64,000 nucleotides of DNA, taken from the NCBI RefSeq assembly GCF_004769635.1, contig NZ_RQGH01000028.1, positions 186,001 through 250,000 of the forward strand, written 5' to 3'. Each line of letters starts with the position of its first letter. The stretch's first letter is position 1. Shown here in pieces: positions 38,923 through 47,591 of this stretch. The translations under genes and the position numbers were made by a program. Under the pieces are notes generated by a model. The model was not told where the DNA came from. It was given only the letters and a program-made list of their open reading frames with translations, and did not search any database. The DNA comes from Leptospira jelokensis (GTDB taxonomy: Bacteria; Spirochaetota; Leptospiria; Leptospirales; Leptospiraceae).

Positions 38923-40125
38923 ATGTCAGAATCTCCATCTGTTTTCCCTTCCTTCCCAAAATTTTCCGACTGGAAAGGCATTTCCGAGTATTTCCCCGTA
39001 CAAAACGAATCGGTTTGGTTGAACTACTGTGGGACCACTCCCATGTCCACCTATGCCATCGAAATGATGAATGTTTATTTCCAAGAGTATGCAAAATTTG
39101 GGATCTTTGCCCCAAATTTTTCTGAAACCCTAATTAAAAAAGAAATTCGTACTTACCTTTCAGAAATTTTACATTGTGACACAACTGAGATTGGGATTGT
39201 ACATAACACAAGTGAGGGGATGAATTTTTATTCGCATAGCATCCAAATTCCAAAAGGAAAACGAATCCTCGTTTTGGAAAATGAATACCCAAGTAATGTA
39301 TACCCTTGGGAACATTGGCAATCCAAAGGAGTTACCCTTGCCTTTGTGAAAGTGGGGAAAACTCCCGATGAATTTTTAGAAAACCTAAAACTTGAACTAG
39401 AAAAAAACGATGTGTACCTCCTTAGCCTATCACCTGTTCACTGGTGTACTGGTGTGGTATTTGATATGGATGCAGTCTCCAAACTTTGTGAAACTCACAA
39501 TACCAAACTGGTAATTGATGGGAGCCAAGCGGTTGGACACATCCCTTTGGATTTTTCCAAAATCAAAGTTGCCTTTTGTGCTTTTGCTGCGTGGAAGTGG
39601 TTACTTGGTCCCTTAGGACTTGGGGTGATTTACATTTCCAAAGAAGAATCGAAAGGTTTCCAATTGGTATTTAAAGGACAAGCAAGTGTTGTGAACGACT
39701 CCAATTATTTCCCTTATCGGGACGAATGGAAACCAGCCGCCGAACAATTTGAACAAAGTACAATCAACTTCAATGATTGGATTTATTTTTTTGCTTCTCT
39801 CAAAATGTTGTCCACTCTTGGATTTGTCCGTGTACAGGAAAGGATCTATGAAGTGGCAGGGATGTTGAAAGATATGTTACATGAATTAGGTTTTACGTTA
39901 GAATCTGATTCTTTCCCCCATGTGAAAACAGGGATCCTTGCGATAACGGGTCACAAAAACCCAAACAAATTCCAACCTGATGCCATCCAAGCACACCTGA
40001 GAGGGAAGGGCATCATCACTGCCGTCCGCTTAGGACGATTGCGAATGGCCCCACATATCGGAGTGGAAAAGGAACATGTCCTTCGTGTCAAAAACCATTT
40101 ACAATCCTATTTGGAAAAATTGTAA
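38923..40125 (+). CDS. Class V aminotransferase-fold PLP enzyme
   Basis: 400 residues. The fold type I, class V pattern (NifS/kynureninase/isopenicillin epimerase-like) is visible: VWLNYCGTTPMSTYA at the start, IVHNTSEGMNF at the cofactor-phosphate region, LVIDGSQAVGHIPLD with the PLP-ring Asp, and FAAWKWLLGPLGLG with the catalytic Lys. It could be a cysteine desulfurase-like or selenocysteine lyase-like enzyme, but the active-site loop Cys is not evident, so a different amino substrate is possible. Soluble. It is divergent from alr and unlinked to an identifiable pathway. Confidence 0.85.
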   Translation: MSESPSVFPSFPKFSDWKGISEYFPVQNESVWLNYCGTTPMSTYAIEMMNVYFQEYAKFGIFAPNFSETLIKKEIRTYLSEILHCDTTEIGIVHNTSEGMNFYSHSIQIPKGKRILVLENEYPSNVYPWEHWQSKGVTLAFVKVGKTPDEFLENLKLELEKNDVYLLSLSPVHWCTGVVFDMDAVSKLCETHNTKLVIDGSQAVGHIPLDFSKIKVAFCAFAAWKWLLGPLGLGVIYISKEESKGFQLVFKGQASVVNDSNYFPYRDEWKPAAEQFEQSTINFNDWIYFFASLKMLSTLGFVRVQERIYEVAGMLKDMLHELGFTLESDSFPHVKTGILAITGHKNPNKFQPDAIQAHLRGKGIITAVRLGRLRMAPHIGVEKEHVLRVKNHLQSYLEKL

Positions 40126-40198
40126 AAAAGGATAACTGTTATGTGGAGACTTCATGATCTGTTCCGTGTTATCTTTGTTAGGAATTGTTTAAATTTTT

Positions 40199-41143
40199 GT
40201 GTATAGTCGTATCGCCAAACAAATTGTAAACGCGTTTCCTCTCGTATTGCTTTGCATCGCAGGACTTGGATTTGTAAAACCAGAATGGATTGTTTGGTTC
40301 AAAGGGCCTTGGATTACGTATAGTTTAGGCCTTATCATGCTCGGGATGGGACTTTCTTTGGAAGTGGATGATTTCCTTCGGATTTTCAAACAACCCAAAC
40401 CCATCCTCATTGGAACCACATTGCAGTATTCCATTATGCCATTGCTCGGTGATTCACTTGGGTATTGGTTTGGATTACCGGAAGCTTATTCTGTCGGACT
40501 CATCCTCGTTGCTTGTTGCCCTGGTGGAACTGCATCAAATGTGATCACATTCCTAGCAAAAGCAAATGTCCCTTTGAGTGTCACACTCACATCGGTTTCC
40601 ACTATCCTTGGAATCCTTTTCACTCCAGCTCTTGTTGCCTACTTCATTGGGAGTCGTTTGGAAATTGACCGTATGGGGCTTGTCCTCACCACCTTCCAAG
40701 TCATCCTCTTGCCTGTGGGGCTTGGGCTTTTTCTCAAATCCTTTTTCCCAAAGCTTACCGAAAAAACAAAAGATGTATTCCCCGTACTTTCTGTCCTCCT
40801 CATCGCGATGATTGTGGCGTCCATCATTGCCAGCGGAAAAGAAACCATACTCGGATCTGACTACCGTATCTTTTTGGCCGTGGTTTGTTTGCATGTGGGT
40901 GGGTTTGGACTTGGGGGAATCTTTGCTTGGGCCCTCACGCGGGATGCAAAGATTGCGCAAACCATCTCCATTGAGGTGGGAATGCAAAATTCAGGACTTG
41001 GGGCAGTGCTTGCCAAAACCCATTTTATCGATCCCAACACCGCAATCCCAAGTGCTTTGTCGAGTCTCACACATTCGCTTCTCGGAAGTCTCTTTGCGAC
41101 CTATTTTCGAAGGGAACCGAAAAAACCGGCTATTGTGAATTGA
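40199..41143 (+). CDS. Bile acid:sodium symporter (BASS) family transporter
   Basis: 314 residues with about ten hydrophobic segments. The BASS core is recognisable: LIMLGMGLSLEVDDFLRI in helix 2, LVACCPGGTASNVITFLAKA at the crossover helix with GGTASN, and the second crossover SIEVGMQNSGLGAVLAK. In bacteria these proteins carry pantoate, pyruvate or other organic acids with sodium. The GTG start at 40199 has no strong SD; an internal start is possible. It stands alone between the aminotransferase and the DksA-like gene. Confidence 0.9.
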   Translation: MYSRIAKQIVNAFPLVLLCIAGLGFVKPEWIVWFKGPWITYSLGLIMLGMGLSLEVDDFLRIFKQPKPILIGTTLQYSIMPLLGDSLGYWFGLPEAYSVGLILVACCPGGTASNVITFLAKANVPLSVTLTSVSTILGILFTPALVAYFIGSRLEIDRMGLVLTTFQVILLPVGLGLFLKSFFPKLTEKTKDVFPVLSVLLIAMIVASIIASGKETILGSDYRIFLAVVCLHVGGFGLGGIFAWALTRDAKIAQTISIEVGMQNSGLGAVLAKTHFIDPNTAIPSALSSLTHSLLGSLFATYFRREPKKPAIVN

Positions 41144-41347
41144 CTATATATGGGGTCGGTACGTCATGGCATAAATTATGAGAGAAATCATAAAACTAAC
41201 CTGTGTCCCATGTGCGATACCTGGGCGGTCAAATTACTTCCAGACGAAAAACAAAAAGACAAAGTCGGAAAAACTTGTGACAAAAAAATATTGCAAATTC
41301 TGCAAATCTCATACGGATCACAAGGAATCCAAAGTCTAAGGAATAAG

Positions 41348-41815
41348 ATGCCGAAACCAGCTGCAAAATCCTCCGCCGAAAAGGGAGTCGACAAGAAGTT
41401 CATCGAAGAGGTGCGTGAGCTCCTCCAAGAGAAAAAAGAATCTCTTCTTATCAAACTCAACCAATGGGAAGACACAAGTTCTCCTTCTGGCCTTAAGGAA
41501 ATGGGTGATATTGCAGACATCGCATCCGAACTCAACTCAGAAGCCCTCACTTCTGTTTTGACTGAAAACGAAATTGAGACTCTACGTGAAATCGAACTCG
41601 CATTAGAGAAAATTGAAAACGGAACGTATGGGATCTGTGAAGGGACAAAGAAAAAAATCCCGATTGCAAGACTCAAAGCGATCCCGTGGACAAGATTCAC
41701 TGTAGAATTCGCGGAACAAATGGCGAAAAGCCGTAACCGCGGCGCTGGTGGTTACCGAGTGGATACCCTTTCGGCTTACCCCACAACTGGAATGGATGTC
41801 GATTCTCTCGACTAG
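41348..41815 (+). CDS. DksA/TraR-family protein with a degenerate zinc finger
   Basis: 155 residues from ATG 41348, with AAGGA upstream. The long N-terminal coiled coil (about 15-105) and the YGICEG....IPIARLKAIP segment identify the DksA/TraR family, which enters the RNA polymerase secondary channel and works with ppGpp. The normal C-x-x-C ... C-x-x-C finger is reduced to one Cys (ICEGTKKK; later WTRFTVEFAEQ without Cys), so it should not bind zinc in the usual way. The tail (KSRNRGAGGYRVDTL) is basic. The frame is open for 198 bases upstream of the chosen ATG, including a CPMC, but no better start is supported there. Confidence 0.88.
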   Translation: MPKPAAKSSAEKGVDKKFIEEVRELLQEKKESLLIKLNQWEDTSSPSGLKEMGDIADIASELNSEALTSVLTENEIETLREIELALEKIENGTYGICEGTKKKIPIARLKAIPWTRFTVEFAEQMAKSRNRGAGGYRVDTLSAYPTTGMDVDSLD

Positions 41816-41928
41816 AGGGAATCGCATAGTTCCTTTTTCCAAATCCAAAATCCCCCCGATCGCCTAATTCTCTTCCCCCGTTTAAATTACAATTGATTCG
41901 CCATACCATTCCTTAAACTCTTTCTATC

Positions 41929-44007
41929 GTGAGATTTTTAGAGCGGTTCCGATCTTTGCCCATAACCGATTTGGTTTTTTTCTTTTTGGTAAGTTCCCTT
42001 GTTTGGAACTTACACCGGTATGTGGAACCCGTTCCCACATCTATTTTTTACCCATCTTTCCTTTTACAATTTTCCCTTGGATTTTTCCCACAACTGTACC
42101 AAAGGAAATGGGGAAGGGTATGGACAAGTGCCTCTGCCATCACGATGGTAAGGCTCCCCTTTTTATCAGGAATCCCAATGGCTGGTTCTTACCAATTGGT
42201 GGGTTTATTCCTTGGGTCGATCCTTGGGATATGGGTTCGCGAAACCTTACTCGTGTTACTTGGTAGGAATGAAACTGCCTTACCGAAACAATCCGAACAA
42301 ATCATCACAGATTGGATGATCCGGAACCCAACAGGGAAATCCAATCTTCCCATTTGGTATGCAACGTATTTTGGATTTTTGTTTTTTATCCTTTGCCTCA
42401 CAATTTTGTGTTTTTTGCGATACCAAGGATTTGGAATTTTTACAGGTCTTGGGATCCAAGAATTTTTATATTACCCAAGTCTTTCTTCCCGGGAAGCGAT
42501 GGGTCTCTCATGTAAAATTTTAATTCCAACCACACTTGTGATTTTGTATTTCTTTTCGGAAGAAAGATCCATGCCCACTCCTTCCAAGGACAGTTTGTCC
42601 GAACAAATTCGTTTTGGATTGTTTTTAGGTTTGGGTCTTAATCTCTTTTTTATGACCATCCAATCCCTTTGGAGTTTGGAATTTTTTTCCGAGGGAACTC
42701 ATCTTAGCGTTTCGGCAGGTCGGACTACTGGATTGTTCCAAGATTCAGGTTCTGCTTCTTGGATTTTACCCGTACTCGGATTTTTATGGGTAAAAAAACT
42801 AACCCATGTTTGGCGAATGTCAAAGGAACGGTTTAGTTTGGTGTTGGCCGTTTTCTTTTTTTTACTGATCACTTGGCTTGGCATCAAACAAGGAAAAGCA
42901 TTTTGGATCATATGGGGTCTCACTACATCGATATGGCTTGTCCATTTTTCTACTGACCTATGGATCATTTCAAATCGAACCAAACTCCTCACTCGCATTG
43001 GGTTGTATGTTTTTTTACCAGTGTTAGGCTGTCTTTTGATGTATGGAATCAGTTTGGTCCCAAAAGAATGGGACCTGGTGGTTTTAGCAAATCGGTTTAT
43101 CTTATTTTTAAAATCATTCCCAACAAATCCAAGTTTAGCCTTCCAACATTTGGATTTGGTTCGGTTTGAACTCATCCGTTTTGCAAACCTTGGAATCCAA
43201 AACTCCCTTTGGTTGGGCAATGGGGTGGGCGCTTTCCCTCTCGGTATCTTATCTCTTTCTCGGAGTGGGGTTGAGACTGCCATCCAATTTGTCGATTTCC
43301 CTCCTACTTTTTACCATTGGATTTTGTATGATTTGGGAATTTTGGGAAGCCTTGTGTTTTTGTTTTACATTGGGATTTTTTTATGGGAAAGAGGGCATTG
43401 GAAACAAACCATATTACTCCTCCTCCCATTTTTGTTTGGGGTACAAATCCAAAATGCAGATGGGGCCTTTGTTTGTTTTTATTTGATCCTTCTTGGGGAA
43501 AAGGGAACTGGATTTTCACCTAGTTTTGACAAGTATCGAAAAACAATATGGTTTTCGCCACTCCTGCTCATCTTATCCCTTGGGCTTCCACTCAACTACA
43601 GTTTGTTTGATTCCCAAAACTATCTCGCGTTAGGAATGGGTTCGGAATACCGCAAAAACGAATTAAAAGAATACCAAATTGCATACACCCTCCCACCTAA
43701 GTCCCCAAATTTTGAATACGAATTCCATGGGAAACATTGGGAATGGAAACTTGTGGATTCCAATGCCCAAAGGTCAGGACGTATTTTTTTAGAGACAAAT
43801 TCTAAATCTTCCCTCGTTGAAATTTACTTTTTGAATGGGGAAAGGCAGCGCATCAAACAAGAGTTATTTGCAGAAACCAAGTCTGGTTATGTTTGGTCGG
43901 GTGATGCTCCAAAAGGTGCCAGTTACATTCGAATCCATTCTAGATCCAAATTGGAATTTCGTTTGCCCAAATCCCAATTTGATGGTTTAGGAAGGATCCA
44001 ATTTTAA
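41929..44007 (+). CDS. Large polytopic membrane protein, O-antigen ligase/polymerase-like
   Basis: 692 residues with about twelve or more hydrophobic helices over the first 540 residues, followed by a soluble C-terminal part of about 140 residues. The pattern of helices with a big extracytoplasmic loop (around 400-470, containing LGNGVGAFPLGILSLS) resembles Wzy polymerases and WaaL-type ligases, where a loop G-x-G-x-G..P is common. It could ligate or polymerise O-antigen or exopolysaccharide, or be a bactoprenol-linked sugar protein. The family call is by shape and short motif. GTG 41929 is the start. Its stop overlaps that of the convergent MCP by four bases. Confidence 0.6.
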   Translation: MRFLERFRSLPITDLVFFFLVSSLVWNLHRYVEPVPTSIFYPSFLLQFSLGFFPQLYQRKWGRVWTSASAITMVRLPFLSGIPMAGSYQLVGLFLGSILGIWVRETLLVLLGRNETALPKQSEQIITDWMIRNPTGKSNLPIWYATYFGFLFFILCLTILCFLRYQGFGIFTGLGIQEFLYYPSLSSREAMGLSCKILIPTTLVILYFFSEERSMPTPSKDSLSEQIRFGLFLGLGLNLFFMTIQSLWSLEFFSEGTHLSVSAGRTTGLFQDSGSASWILPVLGFLWVKKLTHVWRMSKERFSLVLAVFFFLLITWLGIKQGKAFWIIWGLTTSIWLVHFSTDLWIISNRTKLLTRIGLYVFLPVLGCLLMYGISLVPKEWDLVVLANRFILFLKSFPTNPSLAFQHLDLVRFELIRFANLGIQNSLWLGNGVGAFPLGILSLSRSGVETAIQFVDFPPTFYHWILYDLGILGSLVFLFYIGIFLWERGHWKQTILLLLPFLFGVQIQNADGAFVCFYLILLGEKGTGFSPSFDKYRKTIWFSPLLLILSLGLPLNYSLFDSQNYLALGMGSEYRKNELKEYQIAYTLPPKSPNFEYEFHGKHWEWKLVDSNAQRSGRIFLETNSKSSLVEIYFLNGERQRIKQELFAETKSGYVWSGDAPKGASYIRIHSRSKLEFRLPKSQFDGLGRIQF

Positions 44008-45239
44008 CGAGTTGATAAAATCATTTTATCCGTTTCGCTATGGATGTTATTGATTTGATTTTTTAAAATCTCCGTTGTTTGTAAAATGTCTTGTTGGGCT
44101 GCACGGATTTCTTCACATTCTTTTTGGATGGTATCAGACAAAGACTGGATTTCTTCTAAATTGGAATTGATCGTTACAATCTCTCCATACACTTCGCCTG
44201 ATGTATCCCTCACACGTTCTGCCACATCATCTAAGGTTTTTGCTTTGGAGAGAATGGCACCCCCACGTGACTTCAGTTCTTGGATGGATTGCACTACTTC
44301 TGCGATGGTTCCATGGACCACATGGATTTCGCCGGCAATGAATTGAAAGGCATCACCTGATTCAATTCCCAATCGTTCCGCCCGTTTGTAATCACTTACG
44401 TTTTCGTTTAAGATTTTAGAGATTTGTTTTGCATTATTGGCGGTGACTGTAGATAGATTTTTGATTTCTTCTGCAATGACCGTAAATCCTTTCCCTTCGG
44501 AACCAGAATGTGTGGCTTCGATGGCAGCGTTGATCGCAAGTAAGTTGGTTTGTTTGGAAACACCATTGATGAAATCAATGAGTTTCAAAATATTCCCAGA
44601 GGATTCACTTATTTTTTGGATGGTTTTATTGGTATCATCCACCTTGCCCCTTCCATCTTGGCTCAAAGACACAAGGTTTTCCATGGTTTCATTCCGACTT
44701 TGGATTTCTGCGATCACTACATTTACAATCTCAAACATGATATTGATTTCTTCTGAAGTTTTGCCAACAGCTTCCATCAGTCGCACTTCTTCCGAAGCCA
44801 ATTGGGAAACGATTTGGTATACCCGATCAATGTCTTTTCCTGTGAGTTGTATTTTTTCATTGAGTTCTAAGATGTGTTTTCCGATCGCATCAAGCCTTTC
44901 ATGAAGGTCGGAACAGGTTTTTAAAAGGATTTCTGAATATTCGTGCATGTCAATGCCATAACCTGAAAGTAAGAGGACTGGGTCGGTATTTGTGACCGTT
45001 GGTTCTAAGTAGCGTTTCAGAATATTCTTATGTTTTTGTTTCCTTATCAAAAAGAACCCAAATGGAATGAGAAGTCCCCCTTGTAATGCGTATGAGATTG
45101 GCTCGGCAAAGGGGCCAAAATGAATTTGGTAGATGATGATCGCAAGGAAAAGTAAAAAGAAACCTAGATAAATGGAATCATTCCAAAGCAATTGGTTGTA
45201 CAACCTTTGTTTTTCTTTGTCCACACGTTCATTCTGCAT
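44004..45239 (-). CDS. Membrane-anchored MCP-like signal transducer without a large sensor
   Basis: 411 residues from ATG 45239, with AGGA upstream; a longer open frame begins at 45347 but is less likely. Two membrane helices (about 21-37 and 45-63) are joined by a short loop of about 8 residues, so there is no external sensor. Then comes a linker and the MCP signalling hairpin (about 120-411) with a somewhat divergent tip (TNLLAINAAIEATHSGSEGKGFTVIAEE instead of EAARAGE). It must receive its signal from the membrane itself or from a cytoplasmic partner. It is divergent from the small repeat protein and PYP genes, which makes it a candidate output for PYP. Four-base stop overlap with the convergent O-antigen-ligase-like gene. 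Confidence 0.9.
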   Translation of the reverse strand: MQNERVDKEKQRLYNQLLWNDSIYLGFFLLFLAIIIYQIHFGPFAEPISYALQGGLLIPFGFFLIRKQKHKNILKRYLEPTVTNTDPVLLLSGYGIDMHEYSEILLKTCSDLHERLDAIGKHILELNEKIQLTGKDIDRVYQIVSQLASEEVRLMEAVGKTSEEINIMFEIVNVVIAEIQSRNETMENLVSLSQDGRGKVDDTNKTIQKISESSGNILKLIDFINGVSKQTNLLAINAAIEATHSGSEGKGFTVIAEEIKNLSTVTANNAKQISKILNENVSDYKRAERLGIESGDAFQFIAGEIHVVHGTIAEVVQSIQELKSRGGAILSKAKTLDDVAERVRDTSGEVYGEIVTINSNLEEIQSLSDTIQKECEEIRAAQQDILQTTEILKNQINNIHSETDKMILSTR

Positions 45240-45314
45240 TGGTTTTCCTAAAAATTGGGGATTTCTAATTTTTTTGACGCATTTTTTAGAAAAAAGACAT
45301 CTAATCTTTAGACT

Positions 45315-45719
45315 ATGATATTCACGAAAAGGGAAATCGAAGAACATTATCCACTCGCTGAACGTTTGCGTTTGGAAAAAACAAAATCACAAAATTCAGT
45401 GATCTATTGGATCAACGAACTGGTGAGAAACCAAGTCCGTGGTGCAGAGGATGTGCCAAGCCTAATTGAGGTCACAAAGGATTTGGTCATGCAAGTGGAA
45501 GACTTGTATGCAGAGAAAGAAAATTCTCTGACCAATACAAGCGAAACGCAGTCCAATACAATAGAACTAGATTCGATGGAAGAGCAAGTCTCTGATTTGT
45601 ATGCGGAAAAAGAGATGTTATTTGCGGAAACAAAAACCCATTCCATTGCTGAGGTCATCTCCCTCATTCGTGGTATGGAAGAGCAATTGAATTCAATGTA
45701 CTCAGAGTACGAAACATAA
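45315..45719 (+). CDS. Small acidic protein with three internal repeats, ahead of the PYP gene
   Basis: 134 residues. Three related segments can be aligned: MQVEDLYAEKENS (near 58-70), MEEQVSDLYAEKEML (near 88-102) and MEEQLNSMYSEYET (near 121-134). Each ends a short helix with the Tyr-x-Glu-rich motif. The first 50 residues are different (REIEEHYPLAERLRLEK; IYWINELVRNQVRG) and helix-like. No signal peptide. It lies 25 bp upstream of the PYP gene in the same direction, so they are co-transcribed. It might bridge PYP and the MCP by repeated short contacts. I know of no named family. Confidence 0.7.
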   Translation: MIFTKREIEEHYPLAERLRLEKTKSQNSVIYWINELVRNQVRGAEDVPSLIEVTKDLVMQVEDLYAEKENSLTNTSETQSNTIELDSMEEQVSDLYAEKEMLFAETKTHSIAEVISLIRGMEEQLNSMYSEYET

Positions 45720-45744
45720 AAACATTCGATTAGGAATCAAATTA

Positions 45745-46116
45745 ATGAGCAAATTCATAGACCCAAATATTTTAGGAAAACTTGGAAACCTTAGCCAAGC
45801 AGATGCTGATTCTTACCCATTTGGAGTTGTAAAAGTGGATGAATCTGGCAAAATTTTATTGTACAACAAATATGAATCCGAACTTGCCAATGTTCCCATC
45901 CAAACGGCGGTAGGGAAAAACTTCTTCACTGAAGTTGCCATTTGTACAAACAACCGTATTTTTTACGGTAGGTTTAAAGAAGGAATGATCTCCGGTGATT
46001 TGGACATTGCCTTCAATTATGTGTTCACCTACAAAATGAAACCAACCAATGTGGTCATCCATTTGTACCATGACAAAGGCACAAACACAAACTGGATTTT
46101 TGTAAAACTTAGATAA
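45745..46116 (+). CDS. pyp: Photoactive yellow protein (PYP) homologue, PAS-fold blue-light sensor
   Basis: 123 residues, close to the 125 of Halorhodospira halophila PYP, and aligning over the whole length. Key residues (PYP numbering in brackets): Tyr40 (Tyr42) and Glu44 (Glu46) in ILLYNKYESEL, Cys67 (Cys69) in GKNFFTEVAICTNN, FYGRFKEG, Met98 (Met100) in YKMKPT, and WIFVK at the end. Cys69 carries p-coumarate as a thioester in known PYPs. Thr50 and Arg52 are replaced (Ala48, Val50), so colour and photocycle speed may differ. Soluble, cytoplasmic. The small repeat gene precedes it by 25 bp. Its stop codon is one base from that of the convergent adenylate-forming ligase. Light response is known for the family; here it is inferred. 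Confidence 0.92.
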   Translation: MSKFIDPNILGKLGNLSQADADSYPFGVVKVDESGKILLYNKYESELANVPIQTAVGKNFFTEVAICTNNRIFYGRFKEGMISGDLDIAFNYVFTYKMKPTNVVIHLYHDKGTNTNWIFVKLR

Positions 46117-46117
46117 C

Positions 46118-47527
46118 TCACTGTAAATAGAGTTGTTCTTTTACATACTCCTCAAGTCCAGAAAGGCTAACAAAATAACCCGTTTGTTTGTCCTCTTCTG
46201 GAATTTTGGATCCTAGTTTTTTCTCCAACTTTAGTACCATCTCGGTAAACAAAATGGAATCCATCCCGCAGTCATAGACGAAATGGTCATTTGGTTTTGG
46301 TTCGTATCCTAAAATCGATTTTAGAATCATGGCAATCGTTGTGTTCCCATCAATCGTGATCGGAATCTCATTTTTTTCTTCCAGGGATTTGAGTCGTAAA
46401 TATTCTTCTAAACAAAGTTTGGTGATCGTAACATAATCTGTTTTCCCATTGGGCAGTTTGGGGATACTCTTTTGGATCACAATCACACGTGGCACATGAC
46501 TTGAGGGAAGTTCATGCCTCAATGTACGGTAAATTTGGTCAATCGGAAGGGTCGAATCAGTAAAGATCCCAATTGTGTCACCTGATTCCTGTTTGATTGG
46601 AACTGATACAAATTGTCCCACAAGTCCTAAACCAAGGATTTCCGATTCGATCCTGTCTAGAGACACTCGTTTCCCTTTGTGTTTGATGATCCGATCCTTT
46701 CTTCCCAAGAGGAAAAATCCGAGTTCACTGGAATCGCCCAAATCACCTGTCGCATAATACCCGTCCTGTGGAAGGGATACAGATTCCCAAACTTGGTTTT
46801 GGAAGGTATAAAAACGTTTTGATAGAAACGGGCTTTGGATTTGGAGTTCCTTTTCCTCTGCTTCGTCTCGGAACCGAAACCGTACCTCTTGCAAGATTTG
46901 GAATCGATTTTGCCGTAATGGGTCTCGGTACCCCATTCCCCCTGTCTCCGTTGATCCATAAATTTCAAGTATCGAAATGCCTTCTCTCTCTCGGAGTGCA
47001 CGAGCCAAGGGAACTGGAAATTTCATCCCGGAGACAATGGCTCGTTCTGGGAGCGATTCTCCCTCTTGTAAGGCCAGTTGGAGTTTAGGGGCAGAGGTGA
47101 TCCAAAGGGTCTCGGGATCTGTTGGGGCATCCTCATTTCCCGTACGAATGGGAATGCCTAAGGCCTTGGGGAGTAAATACCCCCAGAGCAGCCCATACAA
47201 ATGGCAAAAGGGCACTTGTACAAAGACTTCCCGGATTCCCTTGGAGAACGTTTGGAATTCCGTTAGGGAAAGCCAGGCATGGATCTCATTGTGGATTTGG
47301 TCCAAGTCCTTTGGGACTAGTTTCGGAAGGCCAGTGGAACCCGATGTCACCAAACTAAAGGAACGAGGGTTTGTGATTTGGGGGAGAGGGAAATCGGTGA
47401 GTTCCCTTTCCAGTTTTGTCCCACGCCACGAGGGGTCGACAAGGATGGGATGGTTCTCTTCTAAGTCTTTTTCAAAATTGCCAGAAAGGAAGTAATGATT
47501 GTCAGCAAAACGTAAGAGGGAGGCCAT
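46118..47527 (-). CDS. Adenylate-forming acyl-CoA/acyl-carrier ligase with C-terminal carrier domain (4-coumarate-ligase-like)
   Basis: 469 residues. The ANL-enzyme core (about 55-370) shows SLVTSGSTGLPK (ATP loop), EIYGSTETGG, YYATGDLG, GRKDRIIKHKGKRVSLDRIE and PKLPNGKTD with the C-terminal catalytic Lys. The N-terminal domain is shorter than in plant 4CL. Residues about 390-465 form an acyl-carrier domain with the phosphopantetheine Ser in DCGMDSILFTE. Such an enzyme activates a carboxylic acid as an adenylate and can load it on its own arm. Convergent with PYP, one base apart. I infer that it activates the chromophore acid (p-coumarate) for PYP. A role in another aryl or fatty acid pathway remains possible. 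Confidence 0.85.
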   Translation of the reverse strand: MASLLRFADNHYFLSGNFEKDLEENHPILVDPSWRGTKLERELTDFPLPQITNPRSFSLVTSGSTGLPKLVPKDLDQIHNEIHAWLSLTEFQTFSKGIREVFVQVPFCHLYGLLWGYLLPKALGIPIRTGNEDAPTDPETLWITSAPKLQLALQEGESLPERAIVSGMKFPVPLARALREREGISILEIYGSTETGGMGYRDPLRQNRFQILQEVRFRFRDEAEEKELQIQSPFLSKRFYTFQNQVWESVSLPQDGYYATGDLGDSSELGFFLLGRKDRIIKHKGKRVSLDRIESEILGLGLVGQFVSVPIKQESGDTIGIFTDSTLPIDQIYRTLRHELPSSHVPRVIVIQKSIPKLPNGKTDYVTITKLCLEEYLRLKSLEEKNEIPITIDGNTTIAMILKSILGYEPKPNDHFVYDCGMDSILFTEMVLKLEKKLGSKIPEEDKQTGYFVSLSGLEEYVKEQLYLQ

Positions 47528-47591
47528 AAAACAAAAATCCTCCCCCCAAGGATTTGGAGGAAGGATTTCTTTTGAGAAGGTAGGTTTGTTT

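Noticed and set aside
41150..41347. In-frame upstream extension of the DksA-like gene containing CPMC
   Set aside because: The ATG at 41348 has a good SD and matches family length; the extension has no family similarity. The Cys pair was tempting as a relocated zinc site but is unsupported.
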